Assembly (NCBI GenBank): GCA_009784575.1
Contig: WRBK01000001.1
Location: 98,832 to 162,831 of the forward strand
Source of the DNA: Defluviitaleaceae bacterium
GTDB lineage: Bacteria; Bacillota; Clostridia; Lachnospirales; WRAX01
Direction: 5' to 3'
Length of the DNA stretch: 64,000 bases
A program made the position numbers and the translations under genes. The first letter of the stretch is position 1; each line of letters starts with the position of its first letter. Shown here in pieces: positions 8,702 to 18,426 of the stretch. The notes under the pieces were generated by a model that was not told the DNA's origin, made no database searches, and saw only the letters and a program-made list of their open reading frames with translations.

Positions 8702-9484
8702 TCATTTTTTGCATATTTGTAGATATTCTTTCGGTGTTAGTCCTATGTTTTTCTTAAAATCTTTGATAAAATGGGATTGGTCATAGAAATCCACTATCTC
8801 CAAAGCATCTGTTGATTTTGTTTCACCAGCGGAAGATGTAAGGAGCTTTAGGCAACGTTGAAAGCGGATAATGGATAATGCGGTTTGTGGTGTGAATCCA
8901 AAATGCTTAATAAAAGCGCGCTGGCATTGTCTCGCGCTTAAATGCAGGTCTTTATACAGCTCCGCAGCGGAGGGCGGTGGAGATATGCTTAAAGAATCAA
9001 ATATATTTGTGAAATCATCTGGCTTCTTATCGCGAACAAGCAGCTCAAGATAATCCTTGATATATGCTTTTGAATCACCCAAGGACAAGTTGAAAAAGGC
9101 GGCAACATCAAAGCTTGGGTCAAATTCATCTAATGAAACATAGTTATCCATAGCGGCTGTAGCGGGCAGTCCAGTTAATTGATAAAAAGCCCCAGGCTTC
9201 ATTCGTGCACCAAAAAAGTTATTTGGCGTACGCACAGTAAAATGGGAATCGGTCTTGCTCATGCCAGCAAAGCCTATTGTTTGATTGCCAAAATTAACAA
9301 TCAAGTCTATGCAACCATCAGTGGCTATCACATTTGTTATAAATTTTTCCTCCGAAGAGCGCGGGCTAGGCTCCCAAAGGCATATCACAAAATCCTTGAG
9401 AGATTTTTCTGTCTTTTCTGTATACAATATATGCTGGGAAAATGTATTATCCAGCAAATATGGTATCTGTAGAGGGTAATACAT
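8702..9484 (-). CDS. AraC family transcriptional regulator
   Basis: The protein has 260 residues. The N-terminal part (VIATDGCIDLIVNFGNQ, GARMKPGAFYQLTG) resembles the effector-side domain of AraC regulators with a DUF6597-like sensor. The C-terminal 100 residues form the double HTH: LYKDLHLSARQCQRAFIKHF is the first helix pair, and DQSHFIKDFKKNIGLTPKEY is the conserved second. GGAGG precedes the ATG. It stands upstream of the VOC gene and the broken PhnB-like gene on the same strand, so local control is likely. The ligand is unknown. Confidence 0.85.
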   Translation of the reverse strand: MYYPLQIPYLLDNTFSQHILYTEKTEKSLKDFVICLWEPSPRSSEEKFITNVIATDGCIDLIVNFGNQTIGFAGMSKTDSHFTVRTPNNFFGARMKPGAFYQLTGLPATAAMDNYVSLDEFDPSFDVAAFFNLSLGDSKAYIKDYLELLVRDKKPDDFTNIFDSLSISPPPSAAELYKDLHLSARQCQRAFIKHFGFTPQTALSIIRFQRCLKLLTSSAGETKSTDALEIVDFYDQSHFIKDFKKNIGLTPKEYLQICKK

Positions 9485-9500
9485 TATAATCCTCCAAAAT

Positions 9501-10961
9501 CTAAGCCATAGGTATTGTGAAAGAAAACACGCTGCCTTTGTCTAGCTCGCTATCTAAGCTTATGTCTTCACCGTGGACCGCAAGCATTTCCTTAACGATA
9601 GCTAACCCAAGCCCACTACCGCTGCCGCTACCGCGGGATGCATCGGCTTTATAAAAGCGGTCAAAAGCGTATGCTTTGGTGGCATCATCCATACCTATAC
9701 CTGTGTCCGCTATCTCAATATGAATCTTATCACTTTTTACGTGCGTAGAAAGCCGTATTTCACCGCTGTTGGTGAATTTTACTGCGTTTTCTACTAAATT
9801 ATGAACCACTCGGCTCATTTTTTCTTTATCTGCATTTACCAAGGCGCGCTCTTCTGCAAAATCAATATTTACCGAAAGCTCATTACTAGCTATTTGCGAC
9901 TCAAAAAGAATAATGGTTTGACGTAAAAGCTCATTGATATCAAAATTTTGTGTACTTAATTCTGAGCCTCCATCTGAGTCCTGAATATTCGTAAGTGTCA
10001 AAATATCATTAGCTAATGTGGTCAAGCGGCGTGTTTGTCCCAACACAATTTCCAGATATTTTTCCCTGTCCTGCTCATTTATTGTGCCATCCAGCATAGC
10101 TACCAAAAACCCCTGCATTGAAGTTAGCGGCGAGCGCAAATCATGGGAAATATTAGAAATAAACTCACGCCTCGTTTTTTCTATGTCATCCAAGCTTTGT
10201 GCCATATGATTAAACGATTGTGCTAACTGCCCAATCTCGTCTTTTTTTATTGCCCTAATATCTATGCGCCTGCCAAAGCCTCCGCCAGCTATCTCTTTGG
10301 CCGCTCTTCCAACTGAGGTTATGCGGCGTGACATGTTTCGAGATGTGATAAATACAAGAATAAACGATACTACAAGCGCAGATCCCATAGCCAAAAATAC
10401 TAGGCGCATAGCAGATGCGGTAGCGGCGGCGATATCATCCATAGATGAGGACATAAATATCGCGCCCCAAAGCTCGCCTTCAACGATTATAGGATAGCCC
10501 ACTGTAAGCATTGCCATATCAAAAAGTTCACCAGCTGGTATGGGTAGTATTATAGTATCGCCATCAAAAACACGCAGCATCTCTTCATCTAGCTGTATTT
10601 GTAAGATATCGCCTGTGGCTATTATCCCTTCCAAATACCCCTCAAAATAGCTCACCAAAAAAGCACTAGCACCAAGCGTTTCTAATGTATGCATATCGCT
10701 CTCAAAACGTGCCAGAGCTTGGTTGCGTTGCATACCCAAGCCCATGCCAGCACCCATACCACGACCCATTTGCCCAGTTATGCCCTCCAAATGTTCGTAT
10801 GATGCGGCTATGCGTTGCCCTTGGCGCACCAATGTATCGGCGGCTTGATTTACAAAAAAGTTTTGTAGCATATAGTTAAGTCCAAAGGCAAGAATTACAA
10901 AAGCCGCCAATATAGACAACAGATATGCTGCCAATTGCTTAGAAAAAATAGATTTTAACAT
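9501..10961 (-). CDS. Sensor histidine kinase
   Basis: The protein has 486 residues. There is a membrane segment at about residues 12-33 and a second at about 188-208, enclosing an extracellular sensor with an odd Gly/Met-rich stretch (GQMGRGMGAGMGLGM, about residues 61-75). A HAMP linker follows. The dimerisation domain has the phospho-acceptor in FISNISHDLRSPLTS, and the ATPase has VHNLVENAVKF, IADTGIGMD and GSGSGLGLAIVKE. It lies 3 bp after the response regulator gene, so the two form a pair. The Met-rich patch could bind metal, which is speculative. Confidence 0.92.
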   Translation of the reverse strand: MLKSIFSKQLAAYLLSILAAFVILAFGLNYMLQNFFVNQAADTLVRQGQRIAASYEHLEGITGQMGRGMGAGMGLGMQRNQALARFESDMHTLETLGASAFLVSYFEGYLEGIIATGDILQIQLDEEMLRVFDGDTIILPIPAGELFDMAMLTVGYPIIVEGELWGAIFMSSSMDDIAAATASAMRLVFLAMGSALVVSFILVFITSRNMSRRITSVGRAAKEIAGGGFGRRIDIRAIKKDEIGQLAQSFNHMAQSLDDIEKTRREFISNISHDLRSPLTSMQGFLVAMLDGTINEQDREKYLEIVLGQTRRLTTLANDILTLTNIQDSDGGSELSTQNFDINELLRQTIILFESQIASNELSVNIDFAEERALVNADKEKMSRVVHNLVENAVKFTNSGEIRLSTHVKSDKIHIEIADTGIGMDDATKAYAFDRFYKADASRGSGSGSGLGLAIVKEMLAVHGEDISLDSELDKGSVFSFTIPMA

Positions 10962-10964
10962 GAA

Positions 10965-11657
10965 TTACCTCTCGAATTTATAGCCAACGCCCCATACGGT
11001 TTTGATGCTCCAGCCATCCTCTTCATTTAGCTTTTCCCGCACACGCTTTATATGGACATCCACCGTGCGACTGTCGCCAAAAAAGTCATAGCCCCAAATA
11101 TTGTCTAAAAGCTGGTCACGGGTAAACACGCGCTGAGGATTTGATAGCAAGAAGTATAACAATTCAAATTCTTTGGGTGGAAGCTCTAGCGTGCGACCAT
11201 GATAAACTACAGTATAAGTTGCGGGATTTATAGAAAGGTTTGGGATATTGATAGCCTTGTCATTTGGGTTGTCCTCGTTTGCGCTACCCACGCCATACCG
11301 CCTTAAAACGGCCTTAACCCGCGCTACGAGCTCCTTTCCATCAAAGGGTTTAACGATGTAGTCATCCGCACCCATGGTCAGACCTAGCACCTTATCAAAT
11401 ACTTCGCCTTTGGCGGTTAGCATTATTATAGGCATGGCGGAAATTTTGCGAATTTCTCGGCACAGCTCATGACCATCTATCTCAGGCAACATCAAATCAA
11501 GCAGCACAAGATGCGGTGAAAAAGCAGCAAGCTCTGTCATCACGCCGCCGCCGCTATGCACTTGGCGTGTCTCAAACCCCTCTTTGTCCAGATATAGAGC
11601 AATAAGCTCAGCTATGTTTTTGTCATCATCTACAATCAAGATTTTAAAGTCGTTCAT
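10965..11657 (-). CDS. OmpR/PhoB-type response regulator
   Basis: The protein has 230 residues. The receiver domain is residues 1-120, with acidic residues near the start (VDDDKNIAE), the phospho-Asp in LVLLDLMLPEIDG, and Lys in YIVKPFDGKEL. The C-terminal winged-helix DNA-binding domain includes LPPKEFELLYFLLSNPQRV and SRTVDVHIKRVREKL. It is transcribed ahead of the histidine kinase gene. Targets are not evident. Confidence 0.94.
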   Translation of the reverse strand: MNDFKILIVDDDKNIAELIALYLDKEGFETRQVHSGGGVMTELAAFSPHLVLLDLMLPEIDGHELCREIRKISAMPIIMLTAKGEVFDKVLGLTMGADDYIVKPFDGKELVARVKAVLRRYGVGSANEDNPNDKAINIPNLSINPATYTVVYHGRTLELPPKEFELLYFLLSNPQRVFTRDQLLDNIWGYDFFGDSRTVDVHIKRVREKLNEEDGWSIKTVWGVGYKFER

Positions 11658-11671
11658 CTGCTGACCCTCGC

Positions 11672-12400
11672 TTAGTCATATAGTCTGTTATGTGTTATCT
11701 TATCAATTATCGAATCTTGGATTTTAAATGATGCCGCCAAATCAACAAACATTTTGTATAGTTCGTCGCTTGAGTTTAATGCTCGGTTAATCTCATCCAA
11801 AAAGTCAGTTTGATAATGATTGCTCCTGCGCAAATATTCATCAATCATGCTCTTGGGATAAACGAAATCAATGTCAATTTTGCCGAAATAGTCGAGGGCA
11901 TCATCCAATTCAATTTTGGAATATCCTGACTTCTCAAATCTTGCGGGCATTCTTCCTCTATGTGATGCACCTATCAATGCCAAAGCTCTGCCGTGACACT
12001 TTGCGGCATCCAATATATTCTCAAACATTCTATCATCTCGTTCGTTTTGCAGCGTGTTCATCTCTTCGCTTGTTGCTACAATTTTTTGGTGGTCTATGCC
12101 TTTTATTGGAATATGTAACTCGTCTGCAAGGCATCGCGCAAATATCATCTCGAAAGGTCCGCGGACTGTGCCTTGTTCTTTCAGCAAGCCATGGTCTGCC
12201 TCAATTAAAAGTACATCTGGATTTATGGCTTTTATTACATTTTGCAAATGGGAAAGAGAATAATCATGAGTAGCATCAAAATGAAACTGATGTATTGTAC
12301 CCAAAACAAAAATTTGCTGTTCATTTTTCTCAAATAGTAGCAGATTGCTCTCTTTCTTCACCAGAGCGGCTAATGCGGCTTGATATTCTTGTTCAGTCAT
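11672..12400 (-). CDS. TraB/GumN-like (Tiki superfamily) protein
   Basis: The protein has 242 residues when started at the ATG at 12400, which has a GGGG-rich ribosome site. Near the N-terminus FVLGTIHQFHFDATHDYSL carries the GTxH motif, followed by PDVLLIEADHG and later ALIGASHRGRMP; these match the TraB/PrgY/GumN family, whose members include metalloproteases and pheromone-shutdown proteins. No signal peptide is seen, so it is probably cytoplasmic. It is 14 bp upstream of the response regulator gene on the same strand, so co-transcription is plausible. Confidence 0.6.
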   Translation of the reverse strand: MTEQEYQAALAALVKKESNLLLFEKNEQQIFVLGTIHQFHFDATHDYSLSHLQNVIKAINPDVLLIEADHGLLKEQGTVRGPFEMIFARCLADELHIPIKGIDHQKIVATSEEMNTLQNERDDRMFENILDAAKCHGRALALIGASHRGRMPARFEKSGYSKIELDDALDYFGKIDIDFVYPKSMIDEYLRRSNHYQTDFLDEINRALNSSDELYKMFVDLAASFKIQDSIIDKITHNRLYD

Positions 12401-12468
12401 AAAATACCCCCTTTTCCTATATTGTACCACAGAAGTAAGGGGGAGTGTATGAATTATTTGTAAATTTA

Positions 12469-13362
12469 CTAAAACAGCGATAACTGATTATTCCTCTCAT
12501 AGCCCGCCTTGTAGTGCTGAATAATCGCCCGCATATCATACAGCAAACCAAGACGCTCACATTCGGCGGCAAAAACGTTCCAAAGTTTTTTGTAATTGGG
12601 CGGGGGGATATTATAACGATTGCAATATCGCTTGATATATTTTTCCTTAATGTTAGGGAATGATTTATCTAAATACTCGTAAAAATACTCCCTATTACCC
12701 TGCCTAAGTGTCATGCCCATATATGAATATACAAATTTCGCCCCTGCATCCTTTGCTCGCCTTAATATCGCCACAACATTTTCTGGGGTGTCTGTGATAT
12801 ATGGTAGCATCGGCACCATTAGCACGCCACAAAAAATACCTTGCTCTGTTAATGTGTTTATAGCATCGAACCTTTCGGATGTAGGCAAAACATTTGGCTC
12901 TACAAGCCTGCATAAATCATCATTAGCCGCAGTGATAGAGAGTTTAACAAGCACTGGCGAATGAGATTGAATATCGCGTAAAATATCAGTATCACGCGCT
13001 ACAAGTGCGGATTTGGTAGTTAAAGAAACACCAAAACCATAGGCATTTATAAGCTCAAGGCTATGGCGTGTCAGTTGTAGCTTGCCCTCGATGGGATTAT
13101 ATGGGTCGCTCATAGCGCCTGTGCCTATCACGCCCTTTTTCACCTTGCGCCGCAGGTCATCCCTCGTTATTTGCAGGGCGTTTTCCTTCACCTTCACAAT
13201 ATCAAAATCCACATTCCTATAGCAATCACTACGGCTATCGCAATATATGCAACCATGGCTGCATCCGCGGTATATGTTCATATTGTAATCAAGCCCAAAC
13301 CATTGGTCTGGGCTTTGAGTTTTGTATACAATGTTTTTCGCGGGGACAATAGGTATATCCAT
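12469..13362 (-). CDS. SPL-like radical SAM protein
   Basis: The protein has 297 residues. CSHGCIYCDSR is the CxxxCxxC motif that binds the 4Fe-4S cluster used to cleave S-adenosylmethionine. The start (IVPAKNIVYKTQSPDQWFGL) and GTGAMSDPYNPIEGKLQLTR match the family related to spore photoproduct lyase (Rv2578c-type). The reaction is unknown. The radical SAM core fills most of the protein and no DNA-repair domain is added. It sits directly after the zinc-ribbon gene. Confidence 0.85.
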   Translation of the reverse strand: MDIPIVPAKNIVYKTQSPDQWFGLDYNMNIYRGCSHGCIYCDSRSDCYRNVDFDIVKVKENALQITRDDLRRKVKKGVIGTGAMSDPYNPIEGKLQLTRHSLELINAYGFGVSLTTKSALVARDTDILRDIQSHSPVLVKLSITAANDDLCRLVEPNVLPTSERFDAINTLTEQGIFCGVLMVPMLPYITDTPENVVAILRRAKDAGAKFVYSYMGMTLRQGNREYFYEYLDKSFPNIKEKYIKRYCNRYNIPPPNYKKLWNVFAAECERLGLLYDMRAIIQHYKAGYERNNQLSLF

Positions 13363-13366
13363 TGCC

Positions 13367-13645
13367 TTACTTCCAACGCTTTAGCGTAGGCAGAAATTCT
13401 TGTAGCATCTTACGTGCAGCATCGATATCTGGACATACACCATCTGGATTTTCCTCATTTTTCACCAAAAATGGTGCGCAACTCTCAATCATTTCTTCCA
13501 ATGTTTCATTTGGATTATTAAATGCCCCCGAAGGGAAGCAATAATGGCAATAATCCTCACTCTTGCTACCATCGGCATTTTTGCCGAATAACTCATCTGA
13601 TGTCATTGGCATACCGCAGCTTTGACAAAAAATCATAGTTTCCAT
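13367..13645 (-). CDS. Small zinc-ribbon protein
   Basis: The protein has 92 residues. CQSCGMPM near the N-terminus and CHYC about 25 residues later form a four-cysteine zinc ribbon. Between them DELFGKNADGSKSEDY resembles the Zn_ribbon_2 (PF12674) family. The C-terminal half is helical (LEEMIESCAPFLVK). GGAGG precedes the ATG. Its stop is 4 bp before the radical SAM gene, so the two are co-transcribed. Function is unknown. Confidence 0.8.
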   Translation of the reverse strand: METMIFCQSCGMPMTSDELFGKNADGSKSEDYCHYCFPSGAFNNPNETLEEMIESCAPFLVKNEENPDGVCPDIDAARKMLQEFLPTLKRWK

Positions 13646-13895
13646 TGTAATTCCTCCGTTTATTTTAATTTGTATTGAATACCACTGAAAGGCAGATAAC
13701 TTTCATATGGTTTTAGCATTGAGACTTCTGGTATTCATGCACCCCCTCAAACCCCTATCATTTATTATATTTATATAATACACAACATAACCTGACAACT
13801 GCATGTCATAATATAAAATTATTTTATATCAACTTACTACCTATTTTCACATATTTATGCTATAATTGCAATAAGAAAAGGAGGAAATAGAAGAT
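13646..13895. other. Divergent intergenic region
   Basis: This 250-bp AT-rich stretch separates the zinc-ribbon gene (minus) from the YibE/F gene (plus). A TATAAT box is visible at 13861-13866 for the plus strand, but no convincing -35 box. A spaced inverted repeat, TGAATACCA near 13676 and TGGTATTCA near 13730, could be an operator. Confidence 0.35.
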
Positions 13896-15053
13896 ATGAT
13901 AAATTTTAATAGATTGTTTTACATAGGGATATTGCTTTTTTCTGTAGCATTTCTTTTTATCGGTAATCGCATTGCATCGCAAAACATGTTCGAGCCAGAG
14001 TTTGAGCCAATGCCCGTATACTCTGCTGTGGTTATTGAAATAACCGAAAGAGATGAAGAGCAACTGGATTTTGGGTGGGGCTACTATGTAACAAGTCTTC
14101 GCATATTCTTTGATGCTCAAATAACCAGCGGAGAGCTGCTTGATGAGATAGTACATGCAGAGTTTCATGAAATAAGCATGATGGAATTGCCGCTAAAAGA
14201 AGTCGAAGAAGGTGATAAGGTTCTGCTTATATATCATGAGCATATCGGCACCTTTTTCTTCATGGACTATGTAAGAATAAATTATATCTGGATATTGGGC
14301 GGCATATTTTTTGTACTGATAGTGATATTTGGTAGAAAAAAAGGCTTTAACTCCATCATTGCTCTTGGTTTTGTGTGCATGGCTATTTTTGTGGTGTTTA
14401 TCCCTGCCATTTTGTCTGGCATGAATATCTATATCATGGCTGCAATAATATGTGCCTATTCCATCGTTGCAACGCTGCTCATTGTTATAGGTCCAAACAA
14501 AAAAGCGACATCTGCCATGCTTGGCTGTTTGGGCGGGGTGGTTTTTGCTGGCATATTGATGATGTCTATGGATAGCATAATGCACCTTACGGGTCTTGTG
14601 GATTCGGAAGCTCGTTCTTTGCTTAATATACCACTAGAAAACTCCATAAACATAAGAGCCATAATTTTCGCGGGTGTTATTATTGGCTCTACAGGGGCTA
14701 TTATGGATGTAGCTATGTCCATATCATCTTCATTGTGGGAGCTACGGCAAGCAGATATAGCATCAGATTTTCGTAGCTTATTTAGGTCAGGTATTGAAAT
14801 TGGCAAGGACATTTTGGGTACAATGTTAAATACTCTGATATTAGCATATATTGGCAGCTCACTTTCGGTCATCCTTCTGCTTACAGCCAATGCTACATCA
14901 TTCGTAGATTTGTTTAACCGCGAAATGATTATTGTAGAGTTTCTACGCGCCCTTGTTGGTAGCTTCGGAATGTTTCTAACCATACCGCTTACGGCGGCTA
15001 TATGCGGCTGGCTATATATGCGAAATGAGCATAAAGAGAGGTATACGCATTGA
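13896..15053 (+). CDS. YibE/F family membrane protein
   Basis: The protein has 385 residues. There is one N-terminal membrane segment, then an extracellular region rich in Glu (about residues 40-120). At least six membrane segments follow from about residue 128. The block GVIIGSTGAIMDVAMSISSS is characteristic of YibE/F proteins, which are multipass membrane proteins of unsettled function. AAGGAGG lies upstream of the ATG. It overlaps the VanZ-like gene by 4 bases. Confidence 0.85.
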   Translation: MINFNRLFYIGILLFSVAFLFIGNRIASQNMFEPEFEPMPVYSAVVIEITERDEEQLDFGWGYYVTSLRIFFDAQITSGELLDEIVHAEFHEISMMELPLKEVEEGDKVLLIYHEHIGTFFFMDYVRINYIWILGGIFFVLIVIFGRKKGFNSIIALGFVCMAIFVVFIPAILSGMNIYIMAAIICAYSIVATLLIVIGPNKKATSAMLGCLGGVVFAGILMMSMDSIMHLTGLVDSEARSLLNIPLENSINIRAIIFAGVIIGSTGAIMDVAMSISSSLWELRQADIASDFRSLFRSGIEIGKDILGTMLNTLILAYIGSSLSVILLLTANATSFVDLFNREMIIVEFLRALVGSFGMFLTIPLTAAICGWLYMRNEHKERYTH

Positions 15054-15496
15054 AGATAAAAGCGCGACACGTCTGGATATCGCTATCACTAATGATTGCC
15101 CTAGCTATTTTTATATCATCGTCTATAGAAGGTGCGGCATCTGCCATTGGCAGCATGGCGATAGTTGACTGGATACGTCAACTTTTTGATATAGACATTG
15201 GGAGGCATACGTTAAATATCTATGTGCGAAATTTGGCACATTTTCTTGTGTTTTTTCTGCTTGGGTTTTGTCTAACATGTGCGATGAAATATGTGTTCAA
15301 GCACAAGAGGCTTGTATTTTGGATATCATGGGGCATAGCGACCGCCTATGGAGTGCTGGATGAGATACATCAATATTTTGTTCCAGGGCGCATATTTTTG
15401 ATTTCTGACATGGTTATTAATGCCATCGGAGCATTCTTTGGTGTGACCTTGGCATATCTGTTATTTGTAAGAAAAAGCAAAAAGGGAAGGGGATGA
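15050..15496 (+). CDS. VanZ-like membrane protein
   Basis: The protein has 148 residues with a TTG start overlapping the previous stop and an AGAGAGG site upstream. It has four membrane segments, and the loop ATAYGVLDEIHQYFVPGR carries the DExxQ motif typical of VanZ-like proteins. VanZ itself gives low-level teicoplanin resistance, but most homologues have unknown roles. It lies between the YibE/F and MgtC genes in one operon. Confidence 0.85.
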   Translation: MKIKARHVWISLSLMIALAIFISSSIEGAASAIGSMAIVDWIRQLFDIDIGRHTLNIYVRNLAHFLVFFLLGFCLTCAMKYVFKHKRLVFWISWGIATAYGVLDEIHQYFVPGRIFLISDMVINAIGAFFGVTLAYLLFVRKSKKGRG

Positions 15497-15500
15497 ACAA

Positions 15501-16178
15501 GTGGATTTCACGGATTTCATTATACGCATAGTGTTTGCTATTTTGCTTGGCTTTCTGATAGGTTTGGAACGTCAGCTTACCAGCCATACAGCAGGCATAC
15601 GCACCAATATTCTAGTAAGCCTAGGAGCTTGCCTATTTACACTGTTTTCACAATTAATGGGTGTATATGATACCACACGTATAGCGGCGCAGGTTGTCAC
15701 GGGTATAGGCTTTTTGTGCGGCGGCGTAATTTTTAAAGAAGGTCTTAATGTAAGGGGACTAAACACAGCGGCGACCATATGGTGTACAGCTGCCATTGGC
15801 GTTTTAACCAGTAGCGGCTTGATTCATTTTGCTGCCGCCGCAACGGTTATCCTTATCGCCAGTAACCTAGTCTTTAGATATATTTCTGATAAAATAAGAC
15901 CGCTTGCGAATTTTGGAGACGAAGAAAATGTCTATATGCTTTCCGTGACATGCCTAGAAGAAGACGAGTTTAACATTCGCTCTGTTATAATAGACAATCT
16001 CGGTAAAGCGCGCCTACAGCTAACAAACCTAGAAAGTGCGGACGAAATAGGCAATAAAGTAGAAATTGAGGCAACGGTGATTATTTATGGCAAACGCAGA
16101 GACGAATTGATAGAAAGGCTAACGGCGCAAGTAGCTCTTGAAAAAGGGGTTACGAAGGCGGGCTGGGAGATGATGTGA
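15501..16178 (+). CDS. MgtC/SapB family protein
   Basis: The protein has 225 residues with a GTG start preceded by AAGGGG. The N-terminal 130 residues are hydrophobic and match the MgtC domain: LGFLIGLERQLTSHTAGIRT, then GIGFLCGGVIFKEGLNVRGL and NTAATIWCTAAIGVLTSSG. The C-terminal region looks like a cytoplasmic ACT-like domain. MgtC proteins are tied to low-magnesium growth and control of ATP synthase or phosphate uptake. A magnesium riboswitch and mgtE lie 2.3 kb downstream. Confidence 0.88.
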   Translation: MDFTDFIIRIVFAILLGFLIGLERQLTSHTAGIRTNILVSLGACLFTLFSQLMGVYDTTRIAAQVVTGIGFLCGGVIFKEGLNVRGLNTAATIWCTAAIGVLTSSGLIHFAAAATVILIASNLVFRYISDKIRPLANFGDEENVYMLSVTCLEEDEFNIRSVIIDNLGKARLQLTNLESADEIGNKVEIEATVIIYGKRRDELIERLTAQVALEKGVTKAGWEMM

Positions 16179-16184
16179 AGCGAT

Positions 16185-16213
16185 TTGACTATTTTGACAT
16201 GACATAGTATAAT
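16185..16213 (+). promoter_or_regulatory. Sigma-A promoter of the restriction-modification genes
   Basis: TTGACT at 16185-16190 and TATAAT at 16208-16213 are spaced by 17 bp, 44 bp before the methyltransferase start. They separate the restriction-modification unit from the mgtC operon. Confidence 0.75.
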
Positions 16214-16256
16214 TTATTTATATCTTGAAACTTAAATAAAAGCGCGGTGATGAGAG

Positions 16257-17309
16257 ATGATGAGGAAATATATTGACTTTGCTCCAAGTTCGTTTAGGTT
16301 TATTGATTTATTTTGTGGAATAGGCGGCATTAGGCTTGGCATGGAAAAAGTGGGTTTTGACTGTGTCTTTTCAAGTGATATAAATGACGAATGCAAGAAA
16401 ACGTACCATGCTAATTTTAACGAGATACCACATGGAGATGTCAGGGATATCTCAGAAGATGATATTCCTGATTTTGATATTTTGTGCGCTGGCTTTCCTT
16501 GCCAACCTTTTAGCATATCTGGCAAGCAAAAGGGCTTCGGAGATAGCAGAGGTACTTTATTTTTTGAAATATGCAGAATAATTAAAGCAAAGCAACCATC
16601 CATTGTTTTTCTTGAGAATGTAAAACATTTGATACACCATGATGAAAGACGAACCCTAAAAGTCATTCTTGAACAACTCAGAAAACTAGGATATTTTGTT
16701 GAGTGGAAAGTATTGAATGCCCTTGATTATGGTGCTCCTCAAAACAGAGAGCGAATCATTATTGTTGCATCAAAAGAATATCCATTCAACTTTTCTGACA
16801 TCCAAAAAACGAACCGTGAATCTTTGCTTGATTTTCTTGATGTCAGCGGAGAATTTGAATACCTCGACCAAGAGGATTACACAATCATTGAAAACCCTAA
16901 GACACAAAAGCAATCTGGCTTACGCTTTATTGGCTATAGAAATAAGTCCATACGAAAAGCAGGTGTTCGCCCGAACACTGAACATCTGTCACGAGTACAT
17001 AAGCAACCTAATAGGATTTACTGTGTAAGCGGAACACACCCAACCTTGCCATCACAAGAAACATCAGGAAGATTTTGGATTTTGTTGCCTGACAACAGAG
17101 TTAGAAAATTAACTATTGATGAATGTTTTCGCATCATGGGTTTTCCTGATAATTTTGCGCGACCCTCAAGTTTAGGCGAGCAGTACAAGCAAATTGGAAA
17201 TTCAGTTTGCGTTCCTATGGTTGAGGCTGTTGCAAATGCGATTAAAGAGCAATACTACAATCAAAAGCAAGGAGTGTTTAATAATGGCACATACAGAACT
17301 GCTAAATAA
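16257..17309 (+). CDS. DNA (cytosine-5) methyltransferase
   Basis: The protein has 350 residues. Conserved motifs are in order: I (FRFIDLFCGIGGIRLG), IV with the catalytic Cys (GFPCQPFS), VI (LENVKHL), VIII (QNRERIIIV) and X (QIGNSVCVPMVEAVANAI). The target recognition region lies at about residues 190-290, and the specificity cannot be read from it. It overlaps the first codons of the restriction gene by 26 bases, giving tight coupling. Because the nuclease is interrupted, this enzyme may act as a solitary methylase. Confidence 0.93.
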   Translation: MMRKYIDFAPSSFRFIDLFCGIGGIRLGMEKVGFDCVFSSDINDECKKTYHANFNEIPHGDVRDISEDDIPDFDILCAGFPCQPFSISGKQKGFGDSRGTLFFEICRIIKAKQPSIVFLENVKHLIHHDERRTLKVILEQLRKLGYFVEWKVLNALDYGAPQNRERIIIVASKEYPFNFSDIQKTNRESLLDFLDVSGEFEYLDQEDYTIIENPKTQKQSGLRFIGYRNKSIRKAGVRPNTEHLSRVHKQPNRIYCVSGTHPTLPSQETSGRFWILLPDNRVRKLTIDECFRIMGFPDNFARPSSLGEQYKQIGNSVCVPMVEAVANAIKEQYYNQKQGVFNNGTYRTAK

Positions 17310-18393
17310 AGTTTATGACTTTGCTTTGTCGATAGCCTTTTCTGAAATAGAAGAATTTACGAATATCAATAATGATGTAAGAGAAAATATAGAGTATATT
17401 ATTTCACGTTCTGAAAGTAACAAAGGCATGGTTACGGTACTCACAACACTACTTGCACATAAAGCTGTTGCCCCAGAACAAGATATTCGCTATCATCAGG
17501 CAAGCTTGGAAAATGGGTTCGCAGGACGCTGAATAGACCAAAACCATGTAACACCCTTTATGAAAAAGGTCGCATTTCCATCTATGGCAGAATCTGGTTG
17601 GCTCACACGCTCACTTGAACAAGCTCATCCTTATACATTGGATTATCCAGGCAGGATAACGCCAAAAGAGGCAAAGAAGGCTTTTCTCTCCATTGTCGAT
17701 AAAATTCAGACCACAAATGAAAATCCTCGTGATATCTTAGCATTTATGTTTATGTTATTGATTAGGCAAAGGGATAGCATGAAAGTAGAGCTTGCTAAAC
17801 CTTATAGCCTGTCTATTTCTTCCATAATTAACTTGCTAGAGGGACATTTTACCGCAAAATATGCATCATCTGGCGCATCTCGGTTGCCAACACTGGCAGT
17901 GTACGCCGCATATCAGTGCATGATGTTTCAAGTTTCGCGATACAGCGATAAAATCCTTTGCTCCCTTGAAAGTCATAATTCGTCTGATGCGCAATCGGGC
18001 AGAATTGGAGATGTTGATATCAATTATGAAGATAATACTGCTTTTGAAGGTGTTGAAATAAAACATGATATCAAAATAACCAAAAGTCTTGTAGTGGATG
18101 CCTACGAGAAATTCAAAATTCATAATACTGATAGATACTATCTTTTAACTACTGCGAATATGGATAATGCTGATTGGGCTGGTATAAATGAGGAAATTGA
18201 GCGGATAGCACATATTCATGGCTGTCAAGTTATTGTCAATGGTGTTTATGATACTCTAAGATACTACCTTAGGTTGCTTTCGAGTACGGCAGAGTTTGTG
18301 GAACATTATGTCGAGTGCATGAAAGATGATGAAACCATAAAATTTCAACACAAAACAATGTGGAACGACATTGTTGCTAGGAGACAGAGATGA
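17284..18393 (+). pseudogene. Type II restriction endonuclease interrupted by an in-frame TGA
   Basis: The reading frame from the ATG at 17284 (AGGAG upstream) runs to a TGA at 17530-17532 and continues in the same frame to 18393, for 369 codons overall. Sequence on both sides belongs to one protein: GFAGR, then the stop, then IDQNHVTPF and PSMAESGWLTRSLEQ. The C-terminal part holds a likely PD-(D/E)XK site (GRIGDVDINYED, then EGVEIKH). No insertion or frameshift is seen, only one codon changed. The gene is probably inactive unless the stop is read through. The second half has an internal ATG at 17560 but no good ribosome site. Confidence 0.8.
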
Positions 18394-18426
18394 TTAGGGC
18401 AATGTAAATATTTTTTAAAAAATCTC

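Noticed and set aside
10685-10879. Short plus-strand frames opposite the histidine kinase
   Set aside because: They are shadows of the kinase gene, with no ribosome sites or recognisable domains.
17560-18393. The second half of the restriction gene as an independent gene starting at the ATG at 17560
   Set aside because: Family-like sequence continues upstream in the same frame to the TGA, and there is no ribosome site before this ATG.
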